Source of the DNA: an uncultured Clostridia bacterium
Lineage (GTDB): Bacteria > Bacillota > Clostridia > Christensenellales > Borkfalkiaceae
Reading direction: 5' to 3'
Assembly: GCA_934230055.1 (NCBI GenBank)
Contig: CAKQEE010000048.1
Coordinates: 1-7,677, forward strand
Length of the DNA stretch: 7,677 nucleotides
Each line of letters starts with the position of its first letter. The first letter of the stretch is position 1. The notes below the pieces were generated by a model, which saw only the letters and a program-made list of their open reading frames with translations, was not told where the DNA came from and searched no databases. Shown piece after piece: positions 6,446 to 7,677 of this stretch. The translations under genes were made by a program, and so were the position numbers.

Positions 6446-6483
6446 AAAAAGTTTACCCGCGCGCCGTAACAGCGGCGCGCGGG
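6446..6483 (-). terminator. GC-rich hairpin after the alcohol dehydrogenase gene
   Basis: A perfect 11-bp, all-G/C stem (6456-6466 with 6473-6483) with a six-base loop lies 25 bases after the dehydrogenase stop codon. On the minus strand the following bases are TAAACTTTTTAGG, so the U-run is interrupted and starts a few bases late. It probably acts as a terminator or partial attenuator between this gene and the cardiolipin synthase gene. Confidence 0.6.
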
Positions 6484-6508
6484 CAGAAACGCTTTTTCGG
6501 CAAGTTTC

Positions 6509-7675
6509 TTAATACGCTTTTTTGTAGATTTCGAGAATCTCTTCTACGGAAGTTTTTCTCGGGTTGCCGCCCGTGCAAGGATCTCTGAAAGCGTCCTCCG
6601 AAAGCATGGGAAGATCGCTTTCTTTAACGAGAGCTTCGCCCGTCGCTTTGTTTTTAAGCTCCTTAATCGTTTCGGGAATATCTACGTCTTTCGCAAGCTT
6701 TTTAACCGCCGCGATTGCCGCGTCCGCCGCTTCGTCTTCCGTCATACCCTTAACGTCTACGCCCATAGCTCTCGCTATATCGCCGTATTTCTTCTTCGCC
6801 GCGCATTTATTGTATTCCATTACGTAAGGAAGAAGTACCGCGTTGGCAACTCCGTGCGCTATATCGAAACGCGCGCCGAGCGGGTGAGCCATAGAGTGGA
6901 CTATTCCGAGACCTACGTTGGAAAACGCCATGCCCGCAACGTAAGAACCATACGCCATACCCTCTCTCGCTTTAAGGTCGTTTCCGTCTTTCACCGCCGC
7001 GCGGAGATTTTCGGAAATGAATTTAATCGCGTTCCAGCTCATCATTTCGGAAACGGGATTCGCGCCCGGCGTGATATAACCCTCTATCGCGTGCGTAAGC
7101 GCGTCCATACCGGTAGCCGCAGTAAGTCCTTTCGGCATACTCGTCATCATTTCCGCATCGTTAAAGGCTATCATCGGAATATCGTTTGCGTCTACGCAGA
7201 CGAGCTTTCTTCCCGCCTCTTCGTCCGTAATAACGTAGTTGATGGTAACTTCCGCCGCCGTGCCGCTGGTAGTCGCAAAACAAATAAGCGGGAAGGATTT
7301 GTTTTTGGTATCAGCAACCCCTTCGAGGCTCTTTACGTCCGCAAAATCGGGGTTGGTAACGATAATACCTATGGCTTTGGCGGTGTCCATATTGCTGCCG
7401 CCGCCGATCGCTATAATAACGTCGGGCTTACATTCCTCGAACGCTTTAAGTCCCGCTTTAACGTTTTCTATGGTAGGATTAGCTTTAATATCGGTAAAAA
7501 TCGAATAGGTAACGCCCGCGCCGTCTAAAACGTCCGTAACCATTTTCACCACGCCGTGCTTTAACAGGGTTTCGCCCGTCACGATGAACGCTTTTTTCAT
7601 TCCGCGTTTAATTAGTTCGGGAGCGAGTTCAGATCTGCAACCCGCGCCGAAATAAGCGGTTTCGTTTAAAATCAT
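6509..7675 (-). CDS. fucO: Iron-containing alcohol dehydrogenase, FucO-like lactaldehyde reductase
   Basis: This group III (iron-dependent) alcohol dehydrogenase most resembles FucO, which reduces lactaldehyde to 1,2-propanediol with NADH during fucose or rhamnose fermentation. FucO-like signatures are the N-terminus MILNETAYFG (1-10), the dinucleotide loop IGGGSNMDTAKAIG (90-103), SLEGV (116-120), GTAAEVTINYVITDEE (138-153), GMDALTHAIEGYIT (189-202) and NVGLGIVHSMAHPLGA (253-268). The metal ligands are Asp191, His195, His260 and His274, and His264 fits the conserved active-site histidine. All are present. Length (388) matches the family (about 383). The ATG at 7675 is the first visible; two bases upstream the window ends, so the ribosome binding site and a few more N-terminal codons could lie outside. 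No fucose or rhamnose gene is in view, so a broader aldehyde or diol role remains possible. Confidence 0.88.
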   Translation of the reverse strand: MILNETAYFGAGCRSELAPELIKRGMKKAFIVTGETLLKHGVVKMVTDVLDGAGVTYSIFTDIKANPTIENVKAGLKAFEECKPDVIIAIGGGSNMDTAKAIGIIVTNPDFADVKSLEGVADTKNKSFPLICFATTSGTAAEVTINYVITDEEAGRKLVCVDANDIPMIAFNDAEMMTSMPKGLTAATGMDALTHAIEGYITPGANPVSEMMSWNAIKFISENLRAAVKDGNDLKAREGMAYGSYVAGMAFSNVGLGIVHSMAHPLGARFDIAHGVANAVLLPYVMEYNKCAAKKKYGDIARAMGVDVKGMTEDEAADAAIAAVKKLAKDVDIPETIKELKNKATGEALVKESDLPMLSEDAFRDPCTGGNPRKTSVEEILEIYKKAY

Positions 7676-7677
7676 TC

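Noticed and set aside
6854..7528. Open frame of 224 codons on the plus strand
   Set aside because: It is antisense to the FucO-like gene, is rich in Arg, His and Val as expected of a reverse-frame shadow, and matches no known family.

Overview
The window carries seven protein-coding genes, all complete within it or nearly so. No rRNA, tRNA, CRISPR array, insertion sequence or long repeat could be recognised. The organism is most likely a Gram-positive bacterium of the Clostridia, possibly an uncultured gut lineage. Four things suggest this: canonical AGGAG ribosome binding sites, sigma-A type promoters (TTGACA-17-TATACT, TTGACA-17-TAAAAT), the gene families (DUF1846/UPF0371, DUF975, a lone PqqD-like plus HPr-kinase-like pair, an ApbE with a signal sequence), and codon use mixing A/T-rich with GCG/CGC-rich codons. 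This placement is an inference, not a measurement.

Region 1 (1-2669, minus strand) looks like a three-gene operon read leftwards. The order is an HPr-kinase-like P-loop protein (2557-1829), an 87-residue PqqD-family protein (1839-1576) overlapping it by 11 bases, and a DUF1846 protein (1553-57) starting 22 bases further on. A strong promoter candidate at 2641-2669 and a leader of about 76 bases with a GC-rich hairpin precede the operon. A strong hairpin at 1-28 lies beyond its end.

Region 2 (2678-4745, plus strand) holds an ApbE-type FAD:protein FMN transferase with a signal sequence (2714-3856) and a DUF975 polytopic membrane protein (3960-4676), each with its own promoter candidate. The ApbE promoter lies back to back with the operon promoter, with 8 bases between the -35 boxes. 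It is so close to the ATG that the transcript may be leaderless. A bidirectional terminator (4690-4739) separates the DUF975 gene from the converging cardiolipin synthase gene.

Region 3 (4796-7675, minus strand) holds a cardiolipin synthase with two HKD motifs (6385-4796). Upstream of it is an iron-dependent alcohol dehydrogenase very like FucO, lactaldehyde reductase (7675-6509). Its start is three codon positions from the window edge. A GC-rich hairpin (6456-6483) lies between the two genes.

Most of this is ordinary core metabolism and envelope biology. The part most worth a second look is the PqqD plus HPr-kinase-like module. Elsewhere such a pair accompanies peptide-modification enzymes. 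Here no peptide precursor, radical-SAM enzyme or protease is visible, and the pair is tied instead to the uncharacterised DUF1846 gene. The longest stretch without a gene is 156 bases (2558-2713).
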